DNA of 64,000 nt from contig CAZABP010000009.1 of assembly GCA_964483245.1 (NCBI GenBank), positions 1 through 64,000 of the forward strand, in the 5' to 3' direction. This DNA is from CAZABP01 sp964483245. GTDB lineage: Bacteria; Planctomycetota; UBA1135; UBA2386. This document shows, in pieces, positions 42,241 through 51,265 of this stretch. Numbering within the stretch: the stretch's first letter is position 1; every line of letters begins with the position of its first letter. Below the pieces are notes generated by a model that worked only from the letters and a program-made list of their open reading frames with translations, ran no database searches and was not told where the DNA came from. A program made the translations under genes and the position numbers.

Positions 42241-42894
42241 GTGTCCTCCTCGCCGCAACCGACGCGCATCCTGATCGTCGAAGACCTGCAGAAGCTGCGC
42301 GACGGGCTGGCCCTGATCCTCGATGGCACGCCCGGCTTCGCGGTCACCGGGAGCTTTCCGAGCATGGAGGCGGCGTTGCCGGCGCTCGCACAGGGAGCGT
42401 GGGACGTGTTGCTGCTCGACCTCGGGTTGCCGGGGATGAACGGGATCGAAGGCGTGCGTCGCGTGCGCGCCGGGCGCGCGGACGCGCAGATCCTGATCCT
42501 GACCGTGCACGACGACGACGACCACGTGTTCGAAGCGATCTGCGCCGGCGCCACGGGCTACCTGCTGAAGGACACTCCACCCGCGCGGCTCGTCGAGGCG
42601 ATCCGCGAGCTGCGCACCGGCGGCGCGCCGATGTCGCCTTCGGTCGCGCGCCGCGTCGTCACGATGTTCCACAAGGTCGTGCCGCCGGCGCAGGAAGCCC
42701 ACCGGCTCTCCCCGCGCGAGGTCCAGGTCCTGCAGCTGTTGGCGCAGGGGCACAGCTACAAGACCGCTGCGCGTGAGCTCGACGTCAGCCTCGACACCGT
42801 GCGGTTCCACATCCGCAACTGCTACGAGAAGCTGCACGTGCACAGCATGTCGGCCGCGGTCACGGCGGCGCTGCGCCAGGGGATCCTGCGCTGA
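42241..42894 (+). CDS. LuxR/NarL-family response regulator
   Basis: With the GTG at 42241 as start the product has 217 residues. The receiver has acidic E14-D15, phospho-acceptor D60 in LLLDLGLPGMNG and Lys in YLLKDTPP. The C-terminal LuxR helix-turn-helix reads LSPREVQVLQLLAQGHSYKTAA and LDVSLDTVRFHIRNCYEKL. It follows the HisKA_3 kinase on the same strand and is almost surely its partner. The frame extends further upstream, but those codons carry no family similarity. Confidence 0.93.
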   Translation: MSSSPQPTRILIVEDLQKLRDGLALILDGTPGFAVTGSFPSMEAALPALAQGAWDVLLLDLGLPGMNGIEGVRRVRAGRADAQILILTVHDDDDHVFEAICAGATGYLLKDTPPARLVEAIRELRTGGAPMSPSVARRVVTMFHKVVPPAQEAHRLSPREVQVLQLLAQGHSYKTAARELDVSLDTVRFHIRNCYEKLHVHSMSAAVTAALRQGILR

Positions 42895-42963
42895 CCGTGA
42901 TCCGGCCCGGCCCCGCATGATCATGCGATGGTCGCGCGGCATGCCGCGCCGCATACTGCCGCG

Positions 42964-44022
42964 ATGAACTGCGATCAGAACAAGCTCCAGGAGTTCATGG
43001 GCAAGGCGCTCGGCGACATGAGCGCCGCGATGAGCGCGTCCCTCGTCCTGCTCGGCGACGAGCTCGGGCTCTACAAGGCGATGGCGGGTGCGGGGCCGCT
43101 GACCCCGGGCGAGCTCGCCGGGCGCACCGGGACGGATGAGCGGTACGTGCGGGAGTGGTTGTCGGCGCAGGCGGCTGGTGGGTACGTCGAGTACCAGCCG
43201 GAGGCGGGGAAGTTCCTGCTGCCGCCGGAGCAGGCGATGGCGCTCGCCGACGAGCAGAGCCCGGTGTTCGTGCCGGGGGCGTACCAGATCATCGCGTCGA
43301 CGTTCCACGGCCAGCCGAAGCTGCAGGAGGCGTTCCGCCGCGGGCACGGCGTCGGTTGGCAGGAGCATCACCAATGCCTGTTCCGCGGGACCGAGCGGTT
43401 CTTCCGCGCGTCGTACAACGCGAACCTGGTCTCCTCGTGGCTGCCGGCGTTGGACGGGGTCGTCGCGCGGCTGGAAGCCGGCGCGCGCGTCGCCGACGTC
43501 GGGTGCGGCCACGGCGCCTCGACGATCCTGATGGCGCAGGCGTTTCCGAACAGCCGCTTCATCGGCTTCGACTTCCATCCCGCGTCGGTCGAAGCCGCGC
43601 GCAAGGCGGCCGCGGCGGCAGGCGTCAGTGAACGCGTCGAGTTCGCGACCGCGAAGGCGAAGGACTACCCCGGCACCGGCTACGACCTGGTGACGTTCTT
43701 CGACTGCCTGCACGACATGGGGGATCCGATCGGCGCCGCGCGGCACGTGCACTCGACGCTCGCGCCGGAGGGGACCTGGATGGTGGTCGAGCCGTTTGCC
43801 AGCGACCGGCTCGAGCAGAACCTGAACCCGATCGGACGCATCTACTACTCGGCGTCCACGATGATCTGCACGCCGGCCTCGCGCGCGCAGGAGGTCGGCC
43901 TCGCGCTCGGCGCGCAGGCCGGGCCGGAGCGGTTGCGCGGAGTCATCAGCGAGGGGGGCTTCGGGCGCTTCCGCGTTGCGGTCGAGACGCCGTTCAACCT
44001 CGTGCTCGAAGCGCGGCGGTAG
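42964..44022 (+). CDS. SAM-dependent methyltransferase with N-terminal winged helix
   Basis: The 352-residue product has a winged-helix-like N-terminal domain (LTPGELAGRTGTDERYVREWLSAQ, then GYVEYQPEAGKFLL). A class I methyltransferase domain follows, with motif I VADVGCGHGASTILMA (~180-195), the acidic GFDFHPASVEAARKAA, and LVTFFDCLHDMGDP, then APEGTWMVVEPFA. The layout matches the O- and C-methyltransferase-like proteins whose winged helix serves dimer formation. The substrate is unknown. It follows the two-component pair by 69 bases on the same strand and may be regulated by it. Confidence 0.87.
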   Translation: MNCDQNKLQEFMGKALGDMSAAMSASLVLLGDELGLYKAMAGAGPLTPGELAGRTGTDERYVREWLSAQAAGGYVEYQPEAGKFLLPPEQAMALADEQSPVFVPGAYQIIASTFHGQPKLQEAFRRGHGVGWQEHHQCLFRGTERFFRASYNANLVSSWLPALDGVVARLEAGARVADVGCGHGASTILMAQAFPNSRFIGFDFHPASVEAARKAAAAAGVSERVEFATAKAKDYPGTGYDLVTFFDCLHDMGDPIGAARHVHSTLAPEGTWMVVEPFASDRLEQNLNPIGRIYYSASTMICTPASRAQEVGLALGAQAGPERLRGVISEGGFGRFRVAVETPFNLVLEARR

Positions 44023-44146
44023 CGGCGCGCGAACGGCGATTCGCAGCGCTCTGTTCGGTGGTAGTGCGAGGCTCGGTGTCTTGGCGTAGCCGGCGGTGTT
44101 CGGCACCGGCTCGATCGAGAACGTGATCACGCGCTGACGCGGCGCG

Positions 44147-44560
44147 TCACAGATCCGGATACTCGAACCGGATCGGCGCCTCCACGTCCGGATGCAGGCT
44201 CGCGTGCACCGGACACCCGCGCGCCGCGGCCTCGAGCTTGCGCCGCTGCACGTCGTCGAGCTTGCCCGGGATCGTGATCACGACCGGCAGGCGGCCGATG
44301 CGGCGCCGCGGGTTCGTGACCATGTGCTTCTCGACCTGCGCGGTCGCGCCCTCGAACGGGATCCCATCGCGGCGCGCGAAGATCGCCATCGTCGTCAGCG
44401 TGCAGGTCGCGAGCGCGGTCGCCATCAGGTCGGTCGGCGAGAACGACGAGCCGAGCCCTTCGTTGTCGCGTGGCGCATCGGTCGTCAGCTCGGTTCCGGA
44501 CGGACCGTGGGTGGCGACGGTGCGGAGCTGACCGAGGTAGCGGGACGTGATCGGGACCAT
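44147..44560 (-). CDS. OsmC-family peroxiredoxin-like protein
   Basis: The 137-residue product has both reactive cysteines of the OsmC/Ohr superfamily: C53 in ATCTLTTM and C116 in RGCPVHASL, at the usual distance. The start contains the beta hairpin HGPSGTELTTDAP and the phrase GSSFSPTDLMATALA. Such proteins reduce organic or inorganic hydroperoxides. The DUF-like phrase CPVHASL is closer to the YhfA/OsmC branch than to Ohr. A 6-bp hairpin (44135-44149) includes the stop codon and may help end the transcript. It sits 9 bases after the DjlA-like gene. Confidence 0.9.
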   Translation of the reverse strand: MVPITSRYLGQLRTVATHGPSGTELTTDAPRDNEGLGSSFSPTDLMATALATCTLTTMAIFARRDGIPFEGATAQVEKHMVTNPRRRIGRLPVVITIPGKLDDVQRRKLEAAARGCPVHASLHPDVEAPIRFEYPDL

Positions 44561-44569
44561 GCGCGGAAG

Positions 44570-45442
44570 CTACCGCGCCAGTGTCAGCCGTTCATAGGCG
44601 GCCTGGATCTCGCGGAACCGTTCGGTCGCCTCGGCGGCCGCGACCGGACCGAGGTGTTGATGCGCGTCCGGGTGGAACTTGCGCACGAGCTCGCGGTGGC
44701 GCTTGCGGATGTCGGTCTCGGTCGCATCCGGCGGGAGCCCGAGCACGGTCAGCGCGCGCGTGCGTTCGTCCAGCGGGCGCGGCCGCGGCGGCGCCTCGTG
44801 TGCACCGCCGGTGCTGCGGCCGGCGAGCGCGCGCAGCCGCGCGTGGTGGAAGATCGCGCGCGCCTGCACGCCGGGGATTCCGAGCCCACGCGCGATCTGC
44901 TGCAGCACGTCGTGCTCCGGCTCGGTGAAGTGCACGTCGATGAACGCGATCTGGCACGCCCACCAGAACAGCGTCTGTGCCTCCATGAACGTCAGTCGGT
45001 CGCGCAGGCGCAGCGCGAGTGCACCGACGCGGTCGCGCGGGAACGTCGACAGCTCGAGCCGGTCGAGCGGGGCCAGCAGCGCGAGCTCCGGGAAGCGCGA
45101 CACGATGAACCGCTCCACCAGCATGCGTTCCTCCGGCGTCGCGCGCCCGTCCGCCTCGGCCACGGCGAACAGCAGCCAGAACACCTGATGCGAGACCGGC
45201 GCACGTGCGTGGCGCAGCTCGAGCTCCGGCCCGAACTCCTGCGCGAGCGCGCGCACGCGCGCCTGCACGCGCAGCCACTGTGCTGCTCCGATCGCGGCCA
45301 GATACACGCCGAGCGAGACGACGAGCGGTGCCAGCAGCAGGACCGGAGCCTCGGCCAGCGCGATCCCGAGCAGGATCAGGCCGACCCCGATGCCGAAGTT
45401 CCCGAGCGAGCGCAGCCGCTGCTCCGAGTACAGCCCGCGCAT
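44570..45442 (-). CDS. DjlA-like membrane J-domain protein with TerB-like domain
   Basis: The 290-residue product begins with a hydrophobic hairpin of two helices (~14-34 and ~37-60). A helical TerB-like domain follows (VFWLLFAVAEADGRATPEERMLVERF, with DVHFTEPEHDVLQQIARGLGI). It ends with a J domain (LTVLGLPPDATETDIRKRHRELVRKF and HPD at 257-259). This is the order of DjlA, an inner-membrane DnaK co-chaperone. The J domain is at the very C-terminus, with HQHLGP following HPD. Its ATG shares one base with the stop of the upstream giant gene (TGATG), so translation is coupled. Confidence 0.85.
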   Translation of the reverse strand: MRGLYSEQRLRSLGNFGIGVGLILLGIALAEAPVLLLAPLVVSLGVYLAAIGAAQWLRVQARVRALAQEFGPELELRHARAPVSHQVFWLLFAVAEADGRATPEERMLVERFIVSRFPELALLAPLDRLELSTFPRDRVGALALRLRDRLTFMEAQTLFWWACQIAFIDVHFTEPEHDVLQQIARGLGIPGVQARAIFHHARLRALAGRSTGGAHEAPPRPRPLDERTRALTVLGLPPDATETDIRKRHRELVRKFHPDAHQHLGPVAAAEATERFREIQAAYERLTLAR

Positions 45443-48400
45443 CAGCGCTCCGGCAGCGTCACGGTCCAGGTGGTGCGCGCGCCGCCACGCAGCACGCGTT
45501 CGACTTCGTGCGGGGCATGGCCCGGCGACTCGATGCGCAGCCGCACCGGGCCGGGCGGCAGCCGGCCGAGGTCGACTTCGTCGCCGCTCGTGGCGCGCTG
45601 CAGCAACAGCGATGGCAGCCACGGGCCGTTCGCGATCCGGCAGGCGACGCGCGCGCCGCGCACGAGCTGACCGCGTGCCGTCTCGACGCGGAGCTGCACC
45701 GGCACGCCGGCAACGAGCTCGACGCGGAACTCGTGGTCCTGCCCGCGCAGGATCTCCTGCATCGCGCTGACCGCGGGGGCGTAACCGTCGGCGCGCACGG
45801 CGATGCGAGTGCGGCCCGGCGGCAGGGCGCTGAAGCTCGCGCGTCCGTCGGCATCGGTGAACCCGAAGGCGAACGTCCCGACCGGGCTGCCATGCTCGTC
45901 GACTGCGATCACGAGCGCCTGTGCGACCGGCGCCAGGCTCGGATCCGTCACGATCGCCTCGATCGCAGCGCGCCGTTCGGCGTGCAGCAGCAGACCGCGG
46001 CGCTCTTCGCCAGCGCCGAGCTCGATCCCGTCGATGCGGCCGGCGACCTCGCCGCGCGGCGAGAACGACTCGTCGGCGCACAGCGAGTACATCCCTTCGG
46101 CCAGGCCGGCGAACTCGAAGCCGCCGTCGGCGCCGGTCAGCGCGAAGCCGAAGTCGGACGGCCGCTCGAGCGCGCCGGCGGCGCGCAGCCGCACGGCGGC
46201 ACCGCTGACCGGCTGGCCGCTGCGCGCATCGAGCACGCGCCCGGCGATGCTCCCGCCGGCGAGCTGCAGCCGCACCGGTTGCAGCTCCGCCTCCGCTTCG
46301 ACGTCGACCGACAGCGGCGCTCCGACCGGTGCCATCATCCAACCGCGGCGCACCTGCAGGCGATGCGCGCCAGCCTCGAGGCCATGCAGCTCGGCGCGCC
46401 CGCGCTCGAGCAGCGCCAGCGACGTGCGGCCGCTGCTCTGCGCCGTGCACTCGACCCAGCCGTCGGGCAGCGGGCGTCCCCCGAGCATCACCTCGACCGC
46501 GAGGCTCGCGCCGCTCCCCTCCTGCGTGCTCGCATCCAGTTCGACCTCGGTCGTCTCGCCGTCGCGGACGCTGCAGGTGGTCTGGATCAGGTTCTGCATC
46601 AGGTCCGTGATCATCTTGCCGAAGTCGGCGCCGCGCCCGGGACGCATGCTCTGTTCACTCTGCTTCGCCAGGGCGCCATAGCTCGACGTGTCGAACGCCT
46701 GCACCCGATACGTGCCCGCCGGCAGATGCTCGATCCGGAACGTCCCGTCCGCCGCGACCGGTGCGCTCCCGGCCGCGTCGCCGAGCAGCGTTCCGGCCGA
46801 GATGCTCCAGTCGTGCGCGCGGGCGCCCGGCGCCAGCAGCAGCTTCCCGTCGATCGTCCCACCGGCGGTCAGTTGGATCCGGACGTCGCGCAGCGTGCCG
46901 CCGGGCGGAACGTCGAGGCGTGTCCGCCGGCCGCCGGCGAACCCCGGAGCATCGGCGAGCAGCGTCGTGCGGCCGCCGGGGAGTCCATCCAGCTCGAACC
47001 GCCCCTGCGCATCGGTCGTCACGTGCCGCGCGCCGGCGAACACGCCGAACAGCGGGTTGTCGTGGATCCCGCCGCGCGCGACGCGCACGGTCGCGTCGGC
47101 GACCGGCTGGTCGTCCGGATCGACGACGATCCCGTGCACGACGGCGCCGCGCACGAGTTTCACCAGGCCTGCATCCACGCTCGCGCCAGCTTCGACCGTC
47201 AGCTCCAGCTCCTGCTCGGCGTAGCCGTCCGCGCGCACGCGCAGCGTGCAGGAGCCGGGCGCCACGTTGCGCAGCTCGAACGTGCCGTCGCTGCTGCCGT
47301 GGATCGGCTGGATGCGCGTCGGCCGCTCCCAGACCAGCGCCATCGTGACGATCGTCGCGGCTTCGAAATCGGTGATCGGCTGCTCGGTGGCACCGTCGAT
47401 CACGCGCCCGCGGACCCGCGCGCCGGGCCGCAGCGTGATCCGCAGGCCGGTGTCACCGGCGTGCACGTCCTTCTGCAGGCCGGCGATGAAGTCGGTGTGC
47501 GCCGCGGCGACTGCGAATGCCTGCTCGCCGCCGATCCCGCGGAGCGTGAATCGTCCCTCGGCGTCGGTGCGGCACTTCGCCTGGCGCGCCTCGAGCGCGA
47601 GCAGGTCGTCACCGACGAGCTCGCCGAGATCGCCGAGCACCGGGATCTGCAGCGTCGCAACCGCGGCGACGCCGGCTTCTGCGATCGGCTGGCCCTCCGG
47701 ATCCACGACGACGCCGCTGACGGAGCCGCCCTGGTCGAGCCGGACCAGGTGCTCGGTCGCCGTCGGCTCGAGCGTGAGCTGCTCCTCGTGGGCGACGAAC
47801 CCGGAAGCCTCGACGACGAGCCGATACGCACCAGCCCCGAATGCGCCGAGCCGACAGGCACCGGCCGCATCGGTCTGCGAGTGCCAGCCGCGATCCATGA
47901 CGAGGCCCGGTGTCGCGTCGGCCGCGCGGAGGCGCACTGACGCGCCGGCGACCGGGCGGTCTTCGTTGGTCACGACGCGCAGCCGGAGCGCACCCCCGGG
48001 AGCGACGCGGAGCGGGACTTCGCGCGTTTCCCCGGCGACCAGCGCGAACGGACCGGCGCTGCCGCACAGCTCGTCGTCGACGAGCTGCAGCCGCGCGCCG
48101 GGCGTCGGCGGCACCGCGCGGAAGCGGAACCTCCCGTCGGCGCCGGCGACGGCCGGCTCGCCGAACCCACGCAGCATCGTCGCGACGAACGTGCGTGGGT
48201 CGCGGACCGGTGCCATCGGATCCAGATCGAGCTGCAGCCGCACGCGCTTGCCGGCCGGGGCATCGAGGCCCAGCAGCTGCCCGCGCACGCAGGCGCCGAG
48301 GAACGGTTGCAGCACGACCGAACGGCCGGCCATGCGTGCGAGGTCGACCAGCTCGGGCTGCGTCAGCGCATACAGATCGTGCTCGAGCAGGAGCCGGACG

Positions 48401-48900
48401 TGCCGCTCGGCGAGCGCCGGACAGTCGAACGAGCCATCCGGCGCCACGTCGACCGTCGCGAGCGGCTCGCCTTCGACGACGAACGCCGGCCGGCGCAGCT
48501 CGCGCGCGCCCGGCAGGTTCGGGTCGAGCGCGGCGGCCCCGAGCGCCGCCTCCATGAATCCGCGCGCGTCGTTGGCGCTGCCGCGGTGGATCAGCACGCG
48601 CGCGCCCTCGAGCGGCCCCGCTGCACGCGTCCGGACGATGCCGTGCAGATCCCAGGTCGGTGCGCCGGACACCGACTCGCCCGCGCGATTCGGATCGGCG
48701 TCCGCGGCCGTGCCGTCGGCGGCGGGTGCCCGAGCGGGATCGCCGTGCGGCGCGGCGGCGTGTGGTGCGGCGGTCGTGGCGCCCGGCGGTGCGGCGGCGT
48801 CCGCGTCCGCCGGCGCAGTCGGCTGCTCACGCAACAGGAAGAACAGCAACCCCGCCACTGCCAGGACGGAGGCTGCGACCAGGAGCAGCCGGGACTTCAT
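45442..48900 (-). CDS. Giant protein of tandem carboxypeptidase-regulatory-like domains
   Basis: The 1152-residue product starts at the ATG at 48900 with a signal anchor (LLLVAASVLAVAGLLFFLL, residues 5-23). An Ala/Pro/Asp-rich linker follows, then at least eight carboxypeptidase-regulatory-like beta-sandwich units. Each has the pattern G.V.D.....P...A.V......DA.GRF.L..L..G, for example VSGVVVDPEGQPIAEAGV, VRGRVIDGATEQPI, VHGIVVDPDDQPVADATV and IAGRVLDARSGQPVSGAAV. It is probably an anchored periplasmic rod. It resembles the sensor half of the sigma-factor fusion at 11102 but has no sigma domain. No catalytic domain is seen. Confidence 0.85.
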   Translation of the reverse strand: MKSRLLLVAASVLAVAGLLFFLLREQPTAPADADAAAPPGATTAAPHAAAPHGDPARAPAADGTAADADPNRAGESVSGAPTWDLHGIVRTRAAGPLEGARVLIHRGSANDARGFMEAALGAAALDPNLPGARELRRPAFVVEGEPLATVDVAPDGSFDCPALAERHVRLLLEHDLYALTQPELVDLARMAGRSVVLQPFLGACVRGQLLGLDAPAGKRVRLQLDLDPMAPVRDPRTFVATMLRGFGEPAVAGADGRFRFRAVPPTPGARLQLVDDELCGSAGPFALVAGETREVPLRVAPGGALRLRVVTNEDRPVAGASVRLRAADATPGLVMDRGWHSQTDAAGACRLGAFGAGAYRLVVEASGFVAHEEQLTLEPTATEHLVRLDQGGSVSGVVVDPEGQPIAEAGVAAVATLQIPVLGDLGELVGDDLLALEARQAKCRTDAEGRFTLRGIGGEQAFAVAAAHTDFIAGLQKDVHAGDTGLRITLRPGARVRGRVIDGATEQPITDFEAATIVTMALVWERPTRIQPIHGSSDGTFELRNVAPGSCTLRVRADGYAEQELELTVEAGASVDAGLVKLVRGAVVHGIVVDPDDQPVADATVRVARGGIHDNPLFGVFAGARHVTTDAQGRFELDGLPGGRTTLLADAPGFAGGRRTRLDVPPGGTLRDVRIQLTAGGTIDGKLLLAPGARAHDWSISAGTLLGDAAGSAPVAADGTFRIEHLPAGTYRVQAFDTSSYGALAKQSEQSMRPGRGADFGKMITDLMQNLIQTTCSVRDGETTEVELDASTQEGSGASLAVEVMLGGRPLPDGWVECTAQSSGRTSLALLERGRAELHGLEAGAHRLQVRRGWMMAPVGAPLSVDVEAEAELQPVRLQLAGGSIAGRVLDARSGQPVSGAAVRLRAAGALERPSDFGFALTGADGGFEFAGLAEGMYSLCADESFSPRGEVAGRIDGIELGAGEERRGLLLHAERRAAIEAIVTDPSLAPVAQALVIAVDEHGSPVGTFAFGFTDADGRASFSALPPGRTRIAVRADGYAPAVSAMQEILRGQDHEFRVELVAGVPVQLRVETARGQLVRGARVACRIANGPWLPSLLLQRATSGDEVDLGRLPPGPVRLRIESPGHAPHEVERVLRGGARTTWTVTLPER

Positions 48901-48984
48901 GGGCCCCCCATCGTGGCCGATCGGAGGGCGCGAGGTGTCATGCGGGGCCGAGGGCCGGCCCCGCACCTGCGGAGGGCGGCGCGA

Positions 48985-51096
48985 TCAGCCGCCGAGGATC
49001 GCGTGCACGCCGCCGGACAGGATGACGCCGAGCTGGTTGGCGTTCGTGCTCGTGATCGCCTGGTGGTAGACGTCGAGCCCGATCAGGCCGGGCAGCGACG
49101 GCACCGTCACGACGACGAAGCTCGGTCCACCGGTGCTGATCGGGATGGAGCTGACCAGATCGGTGCTCGTGTAGACGAAGCAGGTCGGCGCGCCGAGGCC
49201 GGTCAGATCGAACGGCAGCGAGAACGGGCCCCAGGTCGTCGCGGAGAACCCGGTGAGCAGCAACATCGGGTTCGGCAGCGGGAACTGCGACTGCTGCGCG
49301 CGCAGCGTGTAGCCGTCGCCGACGCGCGGGACGTCTGCCGTCGGCAGCAGCGAGATCGACGGGATCGTCGCCAAGCAGGCCTTGCCGAACGTCGCGAGCA
49401 GGCCGGGATGTTGCAGCCCGTCGTCGGAGAACGCGGCGATCGCGAAGAGCTGGTTGCCGAGGCCTGACTGCAGGCTCGTGCCGGTCACGCGCAACGTGAG
49501 CTGTCCGGTCTTCGGCGCAGTGAACCGCACGAACTCGAGCAGCGTGCGCTTCGTCGTCGAGGACGCGATGACGTTGGTGCCGTCCAGCACCTCGAGGTCC
49601 AGGTTGCTCCAGTCGGTCGTCGGCTCCGGACGGCGGAACCAGGTGATCGCGACGTTCCACTTGCTGCCGGCCTCGACGTCGAGGGGGAACGTGACCGGCG
49701 TCGTCGCGGACACCCCGGCGGTGCGCAGCAGGCCGAGTCCGAGCGCGAGCTGCTGCAGCTGCGGCGCGCGGGCGTAGCCGGCGCCGTAGGCGTTGCGGCT
49801 GTTGAACGGCGGCAGCGGATTCTGCGCCGAGACGTCCTGGCTGGTCGCGGCGAGCGCGGCCTTCACCTCGATCGGGGTCGCCGGGAGCTTCATCGTGCGC
49901 AGCAGCGCCGCGAGACCGGCGACCTGCGCCGACGCATACGACGTGCCTTGCGACATCCGGCTGCCGGCCTCGTTGTCGGCGACCGGCATCACGATGTCGA
50001 CGCCATTGGCGACGAGGTCCGGATACGCGCGCTCGGCGTCGTTCAGCAGTGGGCCGCGGGTCGAGAACGGTGCCACCGCGCGCGTGTCCGGCGCGACGGC
50101 GCCGACCGCGATCATGTTGGTTGCGCCGTAGGCGTATTCCGACGACGCGCCGCCGTTGCCGGCCATGCCGACGACGACGATGTTCATCGTGGATGCCAGC
50201 ACGTCGATCGCGAGCTGGTCGGCGAGCGGCAGGAAGTAACCCTCGTAGCTGCAGTTCGCGACGCTGATCTTGTAGCGCGGTGCATCGATCGCCATCTGCT
50301 GCCAGGCATTGGTCAGCGATTGCACGCTCGCATAGCCGTTGGGGAAGTCGACCACGGAGTAGCTGACGATCCTGGCCTCCGGCGCGTGACCATCAGCCGC
50401 GACGCTGGTCTGGTTCCAGCGCGCGCCGGCGACGATCGCGGCGACCGACGTGCCATGCGAGATCGGGTCTTCGGGCGGCAGCTTGCCGGCCTGGATGTTG
50501 GCCAGCACGCGCGAGCCGTTGATGCCTCCGCCGGTCCGATTGTTGACGTCGCCGTCCGGATAGAACGTCGCGTGCGGCCGCCCGGTCGCATTCATGTCCA
50601 TGTCGAGGCCGGAGTCGACGATGCCGACGACGATGTCCTTGCCGCGGAAGCCGAGCCGGTGCACCAGGTCGGTCGCGTGGTTCTGCAGGTTCGTCGAGCG
50701 CTTGATGCCTTGGCGGCGCGGCAGGTCGGGATGCACGTAGGCGACGCGCGCGTCACTGCGCAGTGCTCCGACCTTGTCGGGTGCGATCTCGAGCGCGAGG
50801 CCGTTGACGAGCCACCACTGCGCCGTCACGCGGGCACCGAGCTGCTCGACGTCGTCCACGAATCCGGCCTGTGCTGCGCGGATCCGCGCATCGAGCAGGT
50901 CCGCGGCCTGTGCGTTCTCGGCGGTCAGCGTGGCGCGCATCTCGTCGGCCGGGATCGCGCCGTCCTTCAGCAGGACGATCCAGCGCTCGGTTCCGGGCAG
51001 CGAGCCGGCGAGCGGTTTGGTGAGTGAGGAATCAGGCGCCGGCGGATCCTGCGGCAGGATCGACACCAGCCCCACACAGAGCAGTGGCAGCAGCAT
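48985..51096 (-). CDS. Secreted subtilisin-like serine protease (S8)
   Basis: The 703-residue product has a short signal peptide (residues 1-15) and a propeptide with ERWIVLLKDG and VTAQWWLVNGLAL. The latter is almost the same phrase as in the protease at 14579. The catalytic residues are D161 in GIVDSGLD, H214 in SHGTSVAAIVAG and S386 in SQGTSYASAQVAG. A beta-sandwich follows (WNVAITWFRRPEP). The C-terminal ~130 residues are the shared beta domain: GYTLRAQQSQFP, then VPSLPGLIGLDVYHQAIT and LGVILSGG. The triad is intact, so an active exported protease is likely. It lies downstream of the DHS-like gene on the same strand. Confidence 0.92.
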   Translation of the reverse strand: MLLPLLCVGLVSILPQDPPAPDSSLTKPLAGSLPGTERWIVLLKDGAIPADEMRATLTAENAQAADLLDARIRAAQAGFVDDVEQLGARVTAQWWLVNGLALEIAPDKVGALRSDARVAYVHPDLPRRQGIKRSTNLQNHATDLVHRLGFRGKDIVVGIVDSGLDMDMNATGRPHATFYPDGDVNNRTGGGINGSRVLANIQAGKLPPEDPISHGTSVAAIVAGARWNQTSVAADGHAPEARIVSYSVVDFPNGYASVQSLTNAWQQMAIDAPRYKISVANCSYEGYFLPLADQLAIDVLASTMNIVVVGMAGNGGASSEYAYGATNMIAVGAVAPDTRAVAPFSTRGPLLNDAERAYPDLVANGVDIVMPVADNEAGSRMSQGTSYASAQVAGLAALLRTMKLPATPIEVKAALAATSQDVSAQNPLPPFNSRNAYGAGYARAPQLQQLALGLGLLRTAGVSATTPVTFPLDVEAGSKWNVAITWFRRPEPTTDWSNLDLEVLDGTNVIASSTTKRTLLEFVRFTAPKTGQLTLRVTGTSLQSGLGNQLFAIAAFSDDGLQHPGLLATFGKACLATIPSISLLPTADVPRVGDGYTLRAQQSQFPLPNPMLLLTGFSATTWGPFSLPFDLTGLGAPTCFVYTSTDLVSSIPISTGGPSFVVVTVPSLPGLIGLDVYHQAITSTNANQLGVILSGGVHAILGG

Positions 51097-51265
51097 TCGG
51101 GTTCGTGGCGGAACGGGGAGAGGCAGGCAGTGGGGGTGTGGCGCTGCCGCAACCGCCGTGCCTCCCGCGAAACGGGCAGTGTGGAACGTCGAGTGAGCAG
51201 ATCGTTACGAATCCCACACGACAAGGCCCACCGCCGCGGCGCCGGTGCGCCAGCGGCGCCAGCGG

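Noticed and set aside
45443..46450. Upstream extension of the DjlA-like gene
   Set aside because: Shadow of the giant regulatory-like-domain gene in another frame; the ATG at 45442 is coupled to its stop.
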